Below, in pieces: positions 1 through 6,327 of a stretch of 11,449 nucleotides of DNA. Position numbers and translations under genes: made by a program. Position 1 is the stretch's first letter. Each line of letters begins with the position of its first letter. The notes beneath the pieces were generated by a model. That model was not told the origin of the DNA. It saw nothing but the letters and a program-made list of their open reading frames with translations, and ran no database searches. Source of the stretch: Bacillota bacterium. GTDB lineage: Bacteria; Bacillota_E; Sulfobacillia; Sulfobacillales; Sulfobacillaceae. The stretch is taken from contig JAKADW010000034.1 in NCBI GenBank assembly GCA_021820165.1, positions 1 to 11,449 on the forward strand, given 5' to 3'.

Positions 1-704
1 CAAATTTGTGGAGAGGCGGGTGGCAAGTCGGCGTACCAGTCGTAGAAGCTCACCATGGTCGCTCCGGCCAGTGACAAAAAACGTGAACCCGCTGCGAAAC
101 TGACTTGCGACATCGCGGGAATGGGACTAAAGCCAGCCACGCGATCGGGCCCATACGTCTTCGCCGTATCGAGCATCGCGGCCGCGATAATTTCACTGAC
201 CGTATCCCAGTCGGCCCGCACGAATCCCCCTTTACCGCGCGCCTTTTGATACGCGTTTCTAACCTCGACATCATTTTGGATCTGATGCCAAGCTTTTAAC
301 GGATTGTTTTCACGCGATCGAACCTCTTTCCAAGCCGACAGCAATTCCGCCCGAACATAGGGGTGCTTTACGCGTCCCGGACTATAAAGGTACCATGAAT
401 AACTGGCGCCACGCGGACATCCTCGCGGTTCGTACTCTGGCACATTGTCGCCCAAAGAGGGGTAGTCCGTCTGCTGCGTCTCCCAGGTGACGATGCCATT
501 TTTCACGTGGATTTTCCAACTACACGATCCGGTGCAATTTACCCCGTGCGTGGAGCGCACCACCCGATCGTGCTGCCAACGCTGCCGATAAACATCTTCC
601 CACTCACGTGAGCGGACATTTTCCTCGCTCCAACCTTGATTGATGCGCTGCCCCCGCTTCAGATAGTCGACCGACCGTAAGAGTGCATTGCGTTTATTGG
701 CCAT
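1..704 (-). CDS. narG: Respiratory nitrate reductase alpha subunit, N-terminal part (runs off the left edge)
   Basis: This is the catalytic molybdenum (bis-MGD) subunit of membrane-bound nitrate reductase, which reduces nitrate to nitrite using quinol electrons passed on by NarI and NarH. About 234 residues are visible. The N-terminal region holds the family's FS0 iron-sulfur cluster ligands, His53, Cys57, Cys61 (in HGVNCTGSCSWK) and Cys96 (in PRGCPRGASYSWYLY). Downstream are the conserved stretches QARG/KARGKGGFVR-like, YGPDRVAGFSPIPAMS and FYDWYADLPPASPQ, all close to E. coli NarG as I remember it. The ATG at 704-702 is preceded by AAGGAGGG at a good distance. The gene overlaps the stop of the upstream small gene by 11 nt, suggesting translational coupling. 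The N-terminus shows no clear twin-arginine signal in the stretch before His53, consistent with a cytoplasmic-facing NarG. The remainder, and presumably narH, narJ and narI, would lie beyond position 1. The identification is very secure. Confidence 0.97.
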   Translation of the reverse strand, partial: MANKRNALLRSVDYLKRGQRINQGWSEENVRSREWEDVYRQRWQHDRVVRSTHGVNCTGSCSWKIHVKNGIVTWETQQTDYPSLGDNVPEYEPRGCPRGASYSWYLYSPGRVKHPYVRAELLSAWKEVRSRENNPLKAWHQIQNDVEVRNAYQKARGKGGFVRADWDTVSEIIAAAMLDTAKTYGPDRVAGFSPIPAMSQVSFAAGSRFLSLAGATMVSFYDWYADLPPASPQI

Positions 705-999
705 GACGATCCCTCCTTGTCTCCGCGACAGGTGCGTTCTCAGACAGCGGGTCAAACCCCTGCCCAACAATCCGAAATCCTGGCTCGCGTGCTTCCCGAA
801 TAAAATCTGTCCAAGTGGCAGCGTTGGCCGCGACCAGAATCAGGTGATCAATCTGACTGACGTCCTCAATTGCCCCGATCCCTTGAAGGACCTCATTAGG
901 AATGCTCCCGAACCGCATGTTCAAAAGCGCCAGCAAGTCTTCTCGGTCCTGATCGGTTATCGGATGGGGCGCATGTTTCCCACCGTCATGTTGAGCCAT
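694..999 (-). CDS. Small DUF4351-like helical protein, coupled to narG
   Basis: This encodes a 101-residue soluble protein of unknown function. Residues about 20-67 (DREDLLALLNMRFGSIP, then GIGAIEDVSQIDHLILVAANA, then a Trp-containing helix) resemble the DUF4351 pattern. That family has a Leu-rich helix, an R-F-G-x-[IL]-P turn, and a second Leu/Ile helix ending in a short W/L-xxF motif. It is usually found as a C-terminal tail on Rpn/PD-(D/E)XK-type proteins, but here it stands alone and precedes narG. The start is ATG at 999 with GGAGGTG about 6 nt upstream. The stop lies 11 nt inside narG, so the gene is probably translated as part of the nar transcript. The basic tail (RRDRHGQ) is partly dictated by the overlap with the narG ribosome binding site and start. 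There are no signal peptide, membrane segment or cysteines. A chaperone or assembly role would be guesswork. The coding status is fairly sure and the family call is tentative. Confidence 0.72.
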   Translation of the reverse strand: MAQHDGGKHAPHPITDQDREDLLALLNMRFGSIPNEVLQGIGAIEDVSQIDHLILVAANAATWTDFIREAREPGFRIVGQGFDPLSENAPVAETRRDRHGQ

Positions 1000-1016
1000 C
1001 TTGCACCTCCGTTCGT

Positions 1017-1313
1017 TTAGACTTCACGATGGTGCATCCACTCCTTGTAGGTTTCCTGATCCACCGTGGCCATCGCGTCCACGGTTTCGCGGAGAAATGC
1101 TGTGGTCTCCTCTCCCCCGACCTCCAAATCAGCCGCCAGAAGCGGCCGAGTCCACTCCGCTCCGCCGCATAAAATAGTCACTTTAGCCACGGGGTCGATC
1201 TTGTCCCACGTGATGCGGGCACGGTAACGGAATTCATGGACGCCCGCTCGACCGGCCAGGATTTTTAGCTGTTGGTAGCTTTTGGGAAAGGTCCAACGCA
1301 ACGGTGCCATCAT
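1017..1313 (-). CDS. Unrecognised 98-residue protein in the nar leader operon
   Basis: I do not recognise this family. The protein begins MMAPLRWTFPKSYQQL. It has a probable beta-rich middle (residues 25-50, HEFRYRARITWDKIDP then VAKVTILCGG) with a single Cys, followed by an acidic helical end (residues 60-93) finishing in KEWMHHREV. No membrane segment or signal peptide is apparent. Its first ATG (1313) overlaps the stop of the upstream hemerythrin-like gene in an ATGA arrangement. A second in-frame ATG follows at once (1310), and GGGGAG lies about 9 nt upstream of the first. The gap to the next gene is 17 nt, which holds that gene's ribosome binding site. Coding status is supported by this tight packing and by good ribosome binding sites on both sides. 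A plausible context role is something accessory to nitrate reductase or to its redox environment, but nothing in the sequence shows it. Confidence 0.7.
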   Translation of the reverse strand: MMAPLRWTFPKSYQQLKILAGRAGVHEFRYRARITWDKIDPVAKVTILCGGAEWTRPLLAADLEVGGEETTAFLRETVDAMATVDQETYKEWMHHREV

Positions 1314-1750
1314 GACAACACACTCCCCGCCTTGTCCTTCAGTTCGATAAGAACCGACTCTTCGTGATCAGCATGGGATTTTAGTGTCGCTAGGAATGCT
1401 CTCATTAACTGTAGCGCCATCTGATGGAGGCCTTTAACCATGGCTTCTTCCACTTCAACGGCGCACCGACGCAATTCCTCATGCTCCTTTTTGAGGGAGT
1501 CGATGAAGGGTACAACGTCAGCCTGGGATTCCGTCCACTCGAGATACAGGCCAATCTCCTCCTCGTGCGCATGCACCAGCACGCGGGCCTCAGCAATTTC
1601 CAAAAAGACTTCCGCTACTTCAATAAACCGTTCTGAGTCACCGCGACCAAGCAAACGCTCCGATACCGCAAGGACTTCTTCTACCTCTTGGCGCGCTTGT
1701 TCGTGAATTGCTCGGTGAGAGGAAACTTGACGTAATGCTGGACCCGACAC
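1310..1750 (-). CDS. Hemerythrin-like (HHE-type) helical protein
   Basis: This 146-residue all-helical protein has regularly spaced His and Glu. His12 and His16 lie in SSHRAIHE, His60 and His62 in VHAHEEEIGLYLEW, His90-Glu91 in KKEHEELRR, and His126, His129 and Glu130 in LKSHADHEESVL. This is the four-helix pattern of hemerythrin-type cation-binding domains, which hold a di-iron centre and bind O2, NO or other small ligands. The exact ligand set is not the textbook one, so a diverged HHE protein is the fair description. The reading frame continues upstream to a GTG at 1774, but no ribosome binding site precedes it. The GTG at 1750 has AAAGGAG and GGGAG just upstream, so I prefer 1750. It is the first gene of the promoter-proximal nar segment and overlaps the next gene by 4 nt (ATGA). 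A link to oxygen or nitric oxide handling during nitrate respiration is inferred from position. Confidence 0.75.
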   Translation of the reverse strand: MSGPALRQVSSHRAIHEQARQEVEEVLAVSERLLGRGDSERFIEVAEVFLEIAEARVLVHAHEEEIGLYLEWTESQADVVPFIDSLKKEHEELRRCAVEVEEAMVKGLHQMALQLMRAFLATLKSHADHEESVLIELKDKAGSVLS

Positions 1751-1882
1751 TTTCTCCCAGCTCCTTTCGACCACGTCTTTCGGCTACGCGGATCCAGTTG
1801 GAATCTCTTATAACTCTCAAGACGATATAATTTTGCCTGTCCTTCCCATCCTCTGTCGTGATCCACGTCACGAAAAGAAATC
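1751..1882 (-). promoter_or_regulatory. Promoter region of the hemerythrin-narG operon with a CRP/FNR-type palindrome (1857-1872)
   Basis: Between the moaA stop and the hemerythrin-like gene lies CGTGATCCACGTCACG (1857-1872), a GTGA-N6-TCAC palindrome that extends by one more pair (T1856/A1873). On the minus strand downstream of it are two AT-rich -10 candidates. TTATAT (1830-1825) would put the site near -46, and TATAAG (1812-1807) would put it near -64. Both resemble activator spacings used by CRP/FNR proteins. No convincing -35 is visible, as expected for an activator-dependent promoter. No terminator hairpin separates moaA from this region, so read-through from moaA is also possible. The palindrome is plain in the sequence; the promoter assignment is inference. 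Confidence 0.6.
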
Positions 1883-2896
1883 TTATCCCCCCATCTGGAA
1901 CATTTCCAGATGAGGCTTATTGACGGCAGGCTGCCCCCGCAACTCCGAATACCGATCCGACCGTCCCCGCCAAAACCCAGCTACCGCTTGGCGAATCGCT
2001 TCGTCCTCTTCCCCTGACCGCAACACATCTCGGAGACTCAACCCCTGAGCGGCAAACAGGCAGAGAAAAAGACGCCCATCGGCCGTCAATCGCGCGCGTG
2101 TGCAAGAACGGCAAAACGGCTGAGTTACGGACGCGATCACGCCAATTTCGCCGCCACCGTCGTCATACGCGTAGCGACTAGCCACTTCGCCGAAATAGGC
2201 CGGTTCCACAGCATGCAATGGCCAATGGCGCGCAATGCGCTCCACAATTTCCGTAGCGGGAACGACCTCTTCGGGAGTCCAACCGTTGGAATTTCCGACG
2301 TCCATATACTCGATGAATCGAACAATGTGCCCACTATAACGAAAGTACTCTGCCAATGGGACGATGTCGTCATCATTCATCCCCCGCTTTACCACCACGT
2401 TAACCTTGACTGGCTGGAACCCGGCCTGTTCCGCATGTTTTATGGCGCTGAGAACTCGGTCGGCACTAAAGCCAACGCCGTTAATTCGACCAAAGCGCGT
2501 CTCGTCAAGGGAATCTAAACTAACCGTTATCCGACTTAACCCAGCCTCCCGAAGACGCCGCGCCCGGTCGACTGATAGCAAGGACCCATTGGTCGTCAAC
2601 GCAATGTCGTCGATACCAGGAAGGTGAGCCAACCCTTTGATTAACGTCTCGATATCACGGCGCAAGAGCGGCTCGCCCCCAGTCAGGCGCACCTTATGTA
2701 CTCCGATCGGAACAAGAGCACGCACAATGGTCAATATTTCTTCCGCCGTCAGGGATTCCTCCGGTGGCAAGAAGTGGGACGGTGTGCCAAATACTTCCTT
2801 CGGCATACAATAGACGCAACGAAAATTGCAACGATCTGTCAGCGATATGCGCAAGTCCCGCAACGGGCGATTAAATTGGTCGAGAACCGACGTCAT
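1883..2896 (-). CDS. moaA: GTP 3',8-cyclase, molybdenum cofactor biosynthesis protein A
   Basis: MoaA is the radical-SAM enzyme that rearranges GTP to 3',8-cyclo-GTP, the first step of molybdopterin synthesis in the cytoplasm. From the start used here it is 337 residues, the usual size. The radical-SAM cluster is at Cys23, Cys27 and Cys30 (DRCNFRCVYCMP). The SAM-binding GGEPLLRR follows at about 73-80. The MoaA-specific C-terminal cluster is Cys262-x2-Cys265-x13-Cys279 (PFCRSCTRARLTADG). The protein ends in Gly-Gly, the C-terminal pair needed for catalysis in this family. The open frame extends 12 codons further, but ATG 2896 has GGGAGGTGAT upstream and overlaps the methyltransferase stop as ATGA, which settles the start. 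It probably supplies cofactor for NarG downstream and for the small molybdopterin-binding protein across the divergent promoter. Other moa/moe genes are not in the window. Confidence 0.97.
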   Translation of the reverse strand: MTSVLDQFNRPLRDLRISLTDRCNFRCVYCMPKEVFGTPSHFLPPEESLTAEEILTIVRALVPIGVHKVRLTGGEPLLRRDIETLIKGLAHLPGIDDIALTTNGSLLSVDRARRLREAGLSRITVSLDSLDETRFGRINGVGFSADRVLSAIKHAEQAGFQPVKVNVVVKRGMNDDDIVPLAEYFRYSGHIVRFIEYMDVGNSNGWTPEEVVPATEIVERIARHWPLHAVEPAYFGEVASRYAYDDGGGEIGVIASVTQPFCRSCTRARLTADGRLFLCLFAAQGLSLRDVLRSGEEDEAIRQAVAGFWRGRSDRYSELRGQPAVNKPHLEMFQMGG

Positions 2897-3867
2897 TGCG
2901 CTATCACCTCCCGAGACGGCTTGAGCGCCCACACGAGCTGGAACGTACGCGGAATCCTTGTTGGGGGAACAATGTCATGACGAAGTCCACGAGTCGCCGG
3001 GCCGCCAATGGATGAAATGAGATCCAACATCGCCTGGGGATTCTCCACGGCGATGCTGTCTTCATACGTTCTCTCCTGCTCGATTACAAACCCTGCACCG
3101 AGGACTTGTTTTTGAATTTGCTTTTGGCCACGCTTAAAGAAGTCTCCAGGACCCCGTAACTGCCGCATAATCATCTTGACAAAGGGATTCTGGTCGGCAC
3201 TTACAGCATAAAGAAGCCGTCCTCCGGGTTTTAACGCCTGGAACACGTTGTTCAAAATCACCTCGAGGTCATCTAGCAAGTGGAAGAGAAGAAGGGCAGT
3301 CACCCCATCGACCATCTCACACGGCCACCTTAACTGCGCTAAGTCGCGCTGAACAAACCATGTCGGAATATCGGCGTCTTCGGTCGATTTCCAAGCCTCA
3401 TCCATCATCCTTCCCGCTCGATCGACACCAAAGATCCAGACGGGGTCGTTGGGCTTACATACCTGGCTCAAGGCCGCGACCATAGCCGCGGTTCCGGTCC
3501 CGATATCGACCCAAATGTCGCTTGTTTTAATGGGAAGGTTCTTTAACAGCGCCTCACCCACGCCTTGGTTATACGATGCCAAAAGCTTATGGTAGACGGC
3601 GGCTCCGGGATCGAAACCGAGGGGATCGCCCCCATCGAACCAGATGTAATTAGACGATTCCTCAAAAGTCGCCACGCCGGGGCCGATGACGTCGTGTGCG
3701 ATTACCCCGCCCTCGAGCTCCCTTTTGGCACCGCCCGCCGTTTGCCATACGGCCTTTCCCTCGACGATCCAAAGGAAGTGCCGTCCCTCTGGAATCCGTA
3801 GCGTTTCTCCGGGCTCTTTGCGCCCTGCACTTCTGGCCATAAGGTCCCGAATCTCCGATATATCCAT
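2893..3867 (-). CDS. Class I SAM-dependent methyltransferase with an N-terminal cupin-like domain
   Basis: This 324-residue soluble protein has two apparent parts. Residues about 20-80 (GETLRIPEGRHFLWIVEGKA, then alternating hydrophobic strands with GGVIAHDVIGPG and NYIWFDGGDP) look like a small beta-barrel of cupin or cyclic-nucleotide-binding type. Residues about 100-240 form a Rossmann methyltransferase: motif I WVDIGTGTAAMVAAL (119-133), acidic residue Asp149 in FGVDRAG, a central strand VTALLLFHLLDD, and LKPGGRLLYAVSA (212-224). The C-terminal 80 residues contain a phenylalanine/lysine-rich helix. The substrate is unknown. It is the first gene of the leftward operon and is joined to moaA by ATGA. 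ATG 3867 has AAGGGGAG about 7 nt upstream. A 176-bp divergent region with two CRP/FNR-type palindromes precedes it. Its placement suggests a redox-controlled function alongside molybdenum cofactor supply, but the reaction cannot be read from the sequence. Confidence 0.85.
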   Translation of the reverse strand: MDISEIRDLMARSAGRKEPGETLRIPEGRHFLWIVEGKAVWQTAGGAKRELEGGVIAHDVIGPGVATFEESSNYIWFDGGDPLGFDPGAAVYHKLLASYNQGVGEALLKNLPIKTSDIWVDIGTGTAAMVAALSQVCKPNDPVWIFGVDRAGRMMDEAWKSTEDADIPTWFVQRDLAQLRWPCEMVDGVTALLLFHLLDDLEVILNNVFQALKPGGRLLYAVSADQNPFVKMIMRQLRGPGDFFKRGQKQIQKQVLGAGFVIEQERTYEDSIAVENPQAMLDLISSIGGPATRGLRHDIVPPTRIPRTFQLVWALKPSREVIAQ

Positions 3868-3917
3868 CGCTGCTCTCCCCTTTTCCTACCATTGACCGCC
3901 AGGCGACATGGGATGTC

Positions 3918-3933
3918 TGTGAGATCCGTCACG
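3918..3933. promoter_or_regulatory. CRP/FNR-type operator, left copy of a pair
   Basis: TGTGAGATCCGTCACG matches the CRP consensus TGTGA-N6-TCACA at 9 of 10 half-site positions. It lies 51 bp upstream of the methyltransferase start. Its centre is 40 bp from that of the neighbouring site. Which regulator binds is inferred from the CRP-type recognition helix encoded at 10474-11151. Confidence 0.6.
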
Positions 3934-3957
3934 GGGCTTATACGTTCGGCCTTTCCG

Positions 3958-3973
3958 TGTGATGTTGGTCACA
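3958..3973. promoter_or_regulatory. CRP/FNR-type operator, right copy of a pair (perfect consensus)
   Basis: TGTGATGTTGGTCACA is a perfect TGTGA-N6-TCACA palindrome, 10 of 10 half-site positions. It lies 70 bp upstream of the GTG start of the sdhB-like gene, at a suitable class II activator distance from a weak -10 at 3995-4000. It is the best-matching site in the window. Confidence 0.68.
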
Positions 3974-4043
3974 GTGCGTTCAAACTCTTTTGGCTAAGGT
4001 TACATTAGCAAAATTCTTTCTTTAAGTCGAAGGAGGCTACATC

Positions 4044-4844
4044 GTGGCTACCGTTGTCGAAAACTCGGTCAGCGCATCAAACACTAAGCATAAAATCAAA
4101 TTCCGAATCATGCGCGGTGATACGAAAGGTCTACAGGAAGCAAACGAATACGAAGTTCCGTACGCGCCCGGCATGGTGGTGTTGGACGCTATTCGCTGGG
4201 TGCAAGAGAACGAGGCTCCGGACCTTTCGGTGCGCTGGAACTGCAAGGCCGCTCATTGCGGCTCCTGTGGTGCGGAAATTAACGGGCGGCCGCGCCTCTT
4301 ATGCAAGACGCGGGTAGATGAGTTCGGAAGTCAACCGTTCACCGTCGCGCCCATGAAGGCGTTTCCCCTAATCAAGGACTTAGTGACCGACGTCTCGTGG
4401 AATTATGAGGTAGCCAAAACGATACCCCCATTCAAACCCGCCCATCCAGCGCCCTTTATTATGCAGCAGCACGACATTGAGCGGGTGAAGGAGTTTCATA
4501 AGTGTATCGAGTGCTTCTTATGTCAAGACACGTGCCACGTCCTCCGGGAACATCAGCAGTTCGGCAAATATTATGGACCGCGGTTCATGACTCTCATCGC
4601 TTCCTATGAAATGCATCCAATGGACGTTGGTGACCGACTAGACCTGCTACATGGAGACGCGGGCGTGGGCATGTGCAATGTGACGGGCTGTTGCACCGAG
4701 GTGTGCCCGCAAGGAATCCACATTACAGACAACGCCATCATTCCCTTAAAGGAGCGGGTCGCAGATCGCTATTATGACCCGCTACAGAAGTGGCTCTATA
4801 ATCGTAAACAAAAGCGCGCGCACGCAGCGTCCCAAGAGGTGTAA
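4044..4844 (+). CDS. Succinate dehydrogenase/fumarate reductase-type iron-sulfur protein (orphan SdhB/FrdB-like)
   Basis: This 266-residue electron-transfer protein has the SdhB/FrdB layout. The [2Fe-2S] ferredoxin-like domain has Cys67, Cys72, Cys75 and Cys87 (WNCKAAHCGSCGAEI ... LLCKT). Next is an alpha-helical domain with Cys154, Cys157, Cys160 and Cys164 (CIECFLCQDTC) for [4Fe-4S]. Last is Cys211-x5-Cys217-x3-Cys221-Pro (NVTGCCTEVCPQGI), the pattern of the [3Fe-4S] cluster, with an extra Cys216. The first 20 residues are an unremarkable extension, and the C-terminus is basic. The GTG start at 4044 has AGGAGG 7 nt upstream. No flavoprotein (SdhA) or membrane anchor (SdhC/D) gene is nearby. 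The next gene, 1 nt downstream, instead encodes a molybdopterin-binding domain. So it is probably not ordinary complex II. It may pass electrons between the quinone pool and the neighbour, but this is inference. The family call is very secure. Confidence 0.9.
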   Translation: MATVVENSVSASNTKHKIKFRIMRGDTKGLQEANEYEVPYAPGMVVLDAIRWVQENEAPDLSVRWNCKAAHCGSCGAEINGRPRLLCKTRVDEFGSQPFTVAPMKAFPLIKDLVTDVSWNYEVAKTIPPFKPAHPAPFIMQQHDIERVKEFHKCIECFLCQDTCHVLREHQQFGKYYGPRFMTLIASYEMHPMDVGDRLDLLHGDAGVGMCNVTGCCTEVCPQGIHITDNAIIPLKERVADRYYDPLQKWLYNRKQKRAHAASQEV

Positions 4845-4845
4845 G

Positions 4846-5469
4846 ATGTCGTTAAAAATCACAGGGTTAGTCGAGCATACCATTGACATACCTCCCCGAA
4901 ATACCCGAATAGCCCGTATTGACCGTATCGAAGATTTCCATTGCCTAGAAGGATGGGTGCGGCCTGACCAATCCTGGTCGGGCCTTCCCCTAGATCAACT
5001 AATCCGACTTGCGAAACCTCGGGAAAACGGACGCTTTATCGAGATCGCATCGGGAGATTTCGTAGCAGTCTTATCGTTAAGCGACCTTGACCAGATGGTT
5101 GTCCTTTTAGCCGACACCCAAAATGGGTGCAAGCTTACCCAGAGCAACGGAGGACTATGGCGTCTTATCGTATCTGGAGCCGCGTGCTACTATGGTGTAA
5201 AGAATGTGGATCGGATAAGCGTCGTGGCGGATCGCTCGGGGGAAACGGCACGCACATTAGCTCTCGCACGACTTGAATCTGGCAGCGATACTCGATTAAG
5301 TGGTTCTCCTCCGAAACAGAGCGAGAGCACTAACAAGAACCCAAGCTCCAAACGCAATCCAAAGAAAGCCTTCACCAAGCCAGTGCACCGGACGAAAGCC
5401 GCGAATTCGGGCCATCGTCGTGGTGGCCGTGGCGTACATACCAAGGGGGAAGACAATACTCCATTGTGA
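4846..5469 (+). CDS. Small sulfite-oxidase-fold (molybdopterin-binding) protein with a basic tail
   Basis: This encodes 207 residues. Residues about 5-130 match the oxidoreductase molybdopterin-binding domain (sulfite oxidase/MsrP fold). The motif FHCLEGWVRPDQSWSGLPLD (31-50) places the molybdenum-coordinating Cys at 33. The domain later has NGGLWRLIVSGAACYYGVKN (101-120), corresponding to the family's Gly-rich R-L-x-V-x-G ... G-x-K segment. It is much shorter than sulfite oxidase or MsrP (over 300 residues), and no twin-arginine signal is seen, so it would stay in the cytoplasm. Residues 151-207 are Lys/Arg/Ser-rich, look disordered, and lie wholly antisense to the convergent transporter gene. 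I chose ATG 4846 because it follows the sdhB-like stop by 1 nt; the open frame extends further into that gene. The substrate is unknown. Pairing with an Fe-S protein suggests a two-component oxidoreductase. Confidence 0.8.
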   Translation: MSLKITGLVEHTIDIPPRNTRIARIDRIEDFHCLEGWVRPDQSWSGLPLDQLIRLAKPRENGRFIEIASGDFVAVLSLSDLDQMVVLLADTQNGCKLTQSNGGLWRLIVSGAACYYGVKNVDRISVVADRSGETARTLALARLESGSDTRLSGSPPKQSESTNKNPSSKRNPKKAFTKPVHRTKAANSGHRRGGRGVHTKGEDNTPL

Positions 5470-6327
5470 AGGATGATAGAAAATGGGCTCGTGTCCGTGC
5501 CCGTATTTCCAAACTCCTAGGACCACAAGAAGCGGAATCCACCAGGTTCCCCTGGCCCATAACATCAGCGTCACGCCCGCGAGAAACGGCCGCAATGTGA
5601 GAAGGATGGGGGCGCGGACATGAATGGCAAGCAAGCGGGATCTGGCCAACACGGTAATGGCCGTAGCGCCTATATTGATCCAATAGGGCGGCTGAAGATC
5701 GCCTAAGCTCACGTTCTGAAATAGCAACCGATTCATGACGAGGCCGATAAAGATGACATAGAGCATAACCCCCATCGCCCAGAAAGTTGCGGCGATGAGA
5801 AACAAAACAGTGGCCTTAGGCGGGTCAACGTCCACCATCGCGGCAAAATACGTGGCAATCGATTCTTCCGCGACAATAGCGATAAGCCATCCGCCATTCA
5901 CGTCGACCTTTCTCACGGCCGGCCCGGTGATGAGCACTGTCATGACAGTGTAAAATAGGACGGCCCATGTGAGGATGTCGATAGTCCCAAGTATTTTCGC
6001 GGCCAATACCCAGTGTTGAAACAAGAAGCGGACAGCCAACACATTGGATCCTGCCACAATGGTAAAAAATCCAAAGGTGCTTGCCGGATTGGTTAAGTCT
6101 TGCCACAGTTGCCGCGGTACGCTCACTACCCGCTTGATATAGACAAACCATAACGTTACATAGAGCGCTACCCCTATAGCCATTAAGACGTCGGATGCCC
6201 ACACATGATGGTAGATGATGAGTGCAGTAGACACGATCCCCGTTGCCATCACAGCGGCGAAGTATCCCGTGTAAAATGGGTGGACACGCGCATTCGCCGA
6301 GCGTTGTTGTGTGAGTTTCTCGCTCAT
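5296..6327 (-). CDS. TDT/SLAC1-family membrane transporter (TehA/SSU1/malic-acid type)
   Basis: This integral membrane protein of 343 residues has about ten hydrophobic segments. It begins MSEKLTQQRSANARV, followed by HPFYTGYFAAVMATGIVS, the hallmark opening of the tellurite-resistance/dicarboxylate transporter (voltage-dependent anion channel) family. Later signature parts include WAMGVMLYVIFIGLVMNRL and GMYATATTTMARI near the end. Members carry anions such as malate, sulfite (SSU1), tellurite-related species or chloride, and the substrate cannot be decided here. The frame is open for 98 further codons, but ATG 6327 overlaps the glycosylase stop as ATGA and has AGAGGAG upstream. It is the last gene of the DUF488-alkA-transporter operon. 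Its last 57 codons and stop (5296-5469) are antisense to the end of the molybdopterin-binding gene, with no terminator visible between them. Confidence 0.88.
   Translation of the reverse strand: MSEKLTQQRSANARVHPFYTGYFAAVMATGIVSTALIIYHHVWASDVLMAIGVALYVTLWFVYIKRVVSVPRQLWQDLTNPASTFGFFTIVAGSNVLAVRFLFQHWVLAAKILGTIDILTWAVLFYTVMTVLITGPAVRKVDVNGGWLIAIVAEESIATYFAAMVDVDPPKATVLFLIAATFWAMGVMLYVIFIGLVMNRLLFQNVSLGDLQPPYWINIGATAITVLARSRLLAIHVRAPILLTLRPFLAGVTLMLWARGTWWIPLLVVLGVWKYGHGHEPIFYHPSQWSIVFPLGMYATATTTMARIRGFRPVHWLGEGFLWIAFGAWVLVSALALFRRRTT

Larger units (their letters stand above)
3868..4043. promoter_or_regulatory. Divergent promoter region between the methyltransferase-moaA and sdhB-like operons
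   Basis: This 176-bp intergenic stretch serves transcripts in both directions. It holds two GTGA-N6-TCAC palindromes (3918-3933 and 3958-3973, listed separately). Rightward, TAAGGT (3995-4000) puts the nearer palindrome at about -41.5 of a start near 4007, the classic class II activator position. TACATT (4001-4006) is an alternative -10. The ribosome binding site AGGAGG is at 4031-4036, before the GTG start at 4044. Leftward, TATAAG (3942-3937) is a -10 candidate. With it, one palindrome would cover the -35 region and the other the start point. The assignments are by eye. Confidence 0.55.

Noticed and set aside
50..299. Several open frames of 64-74 codons at the left edge
   Set aside because: They overlap narG, whose minus-strand translation matches the family throughout. 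None has a credible start.
2213..2627. Two rightward frames of 87-101 codons
   Set aside because: They lie antisense to moaA, which is complete with all expected motifs. They are mirror-strand artefacts.
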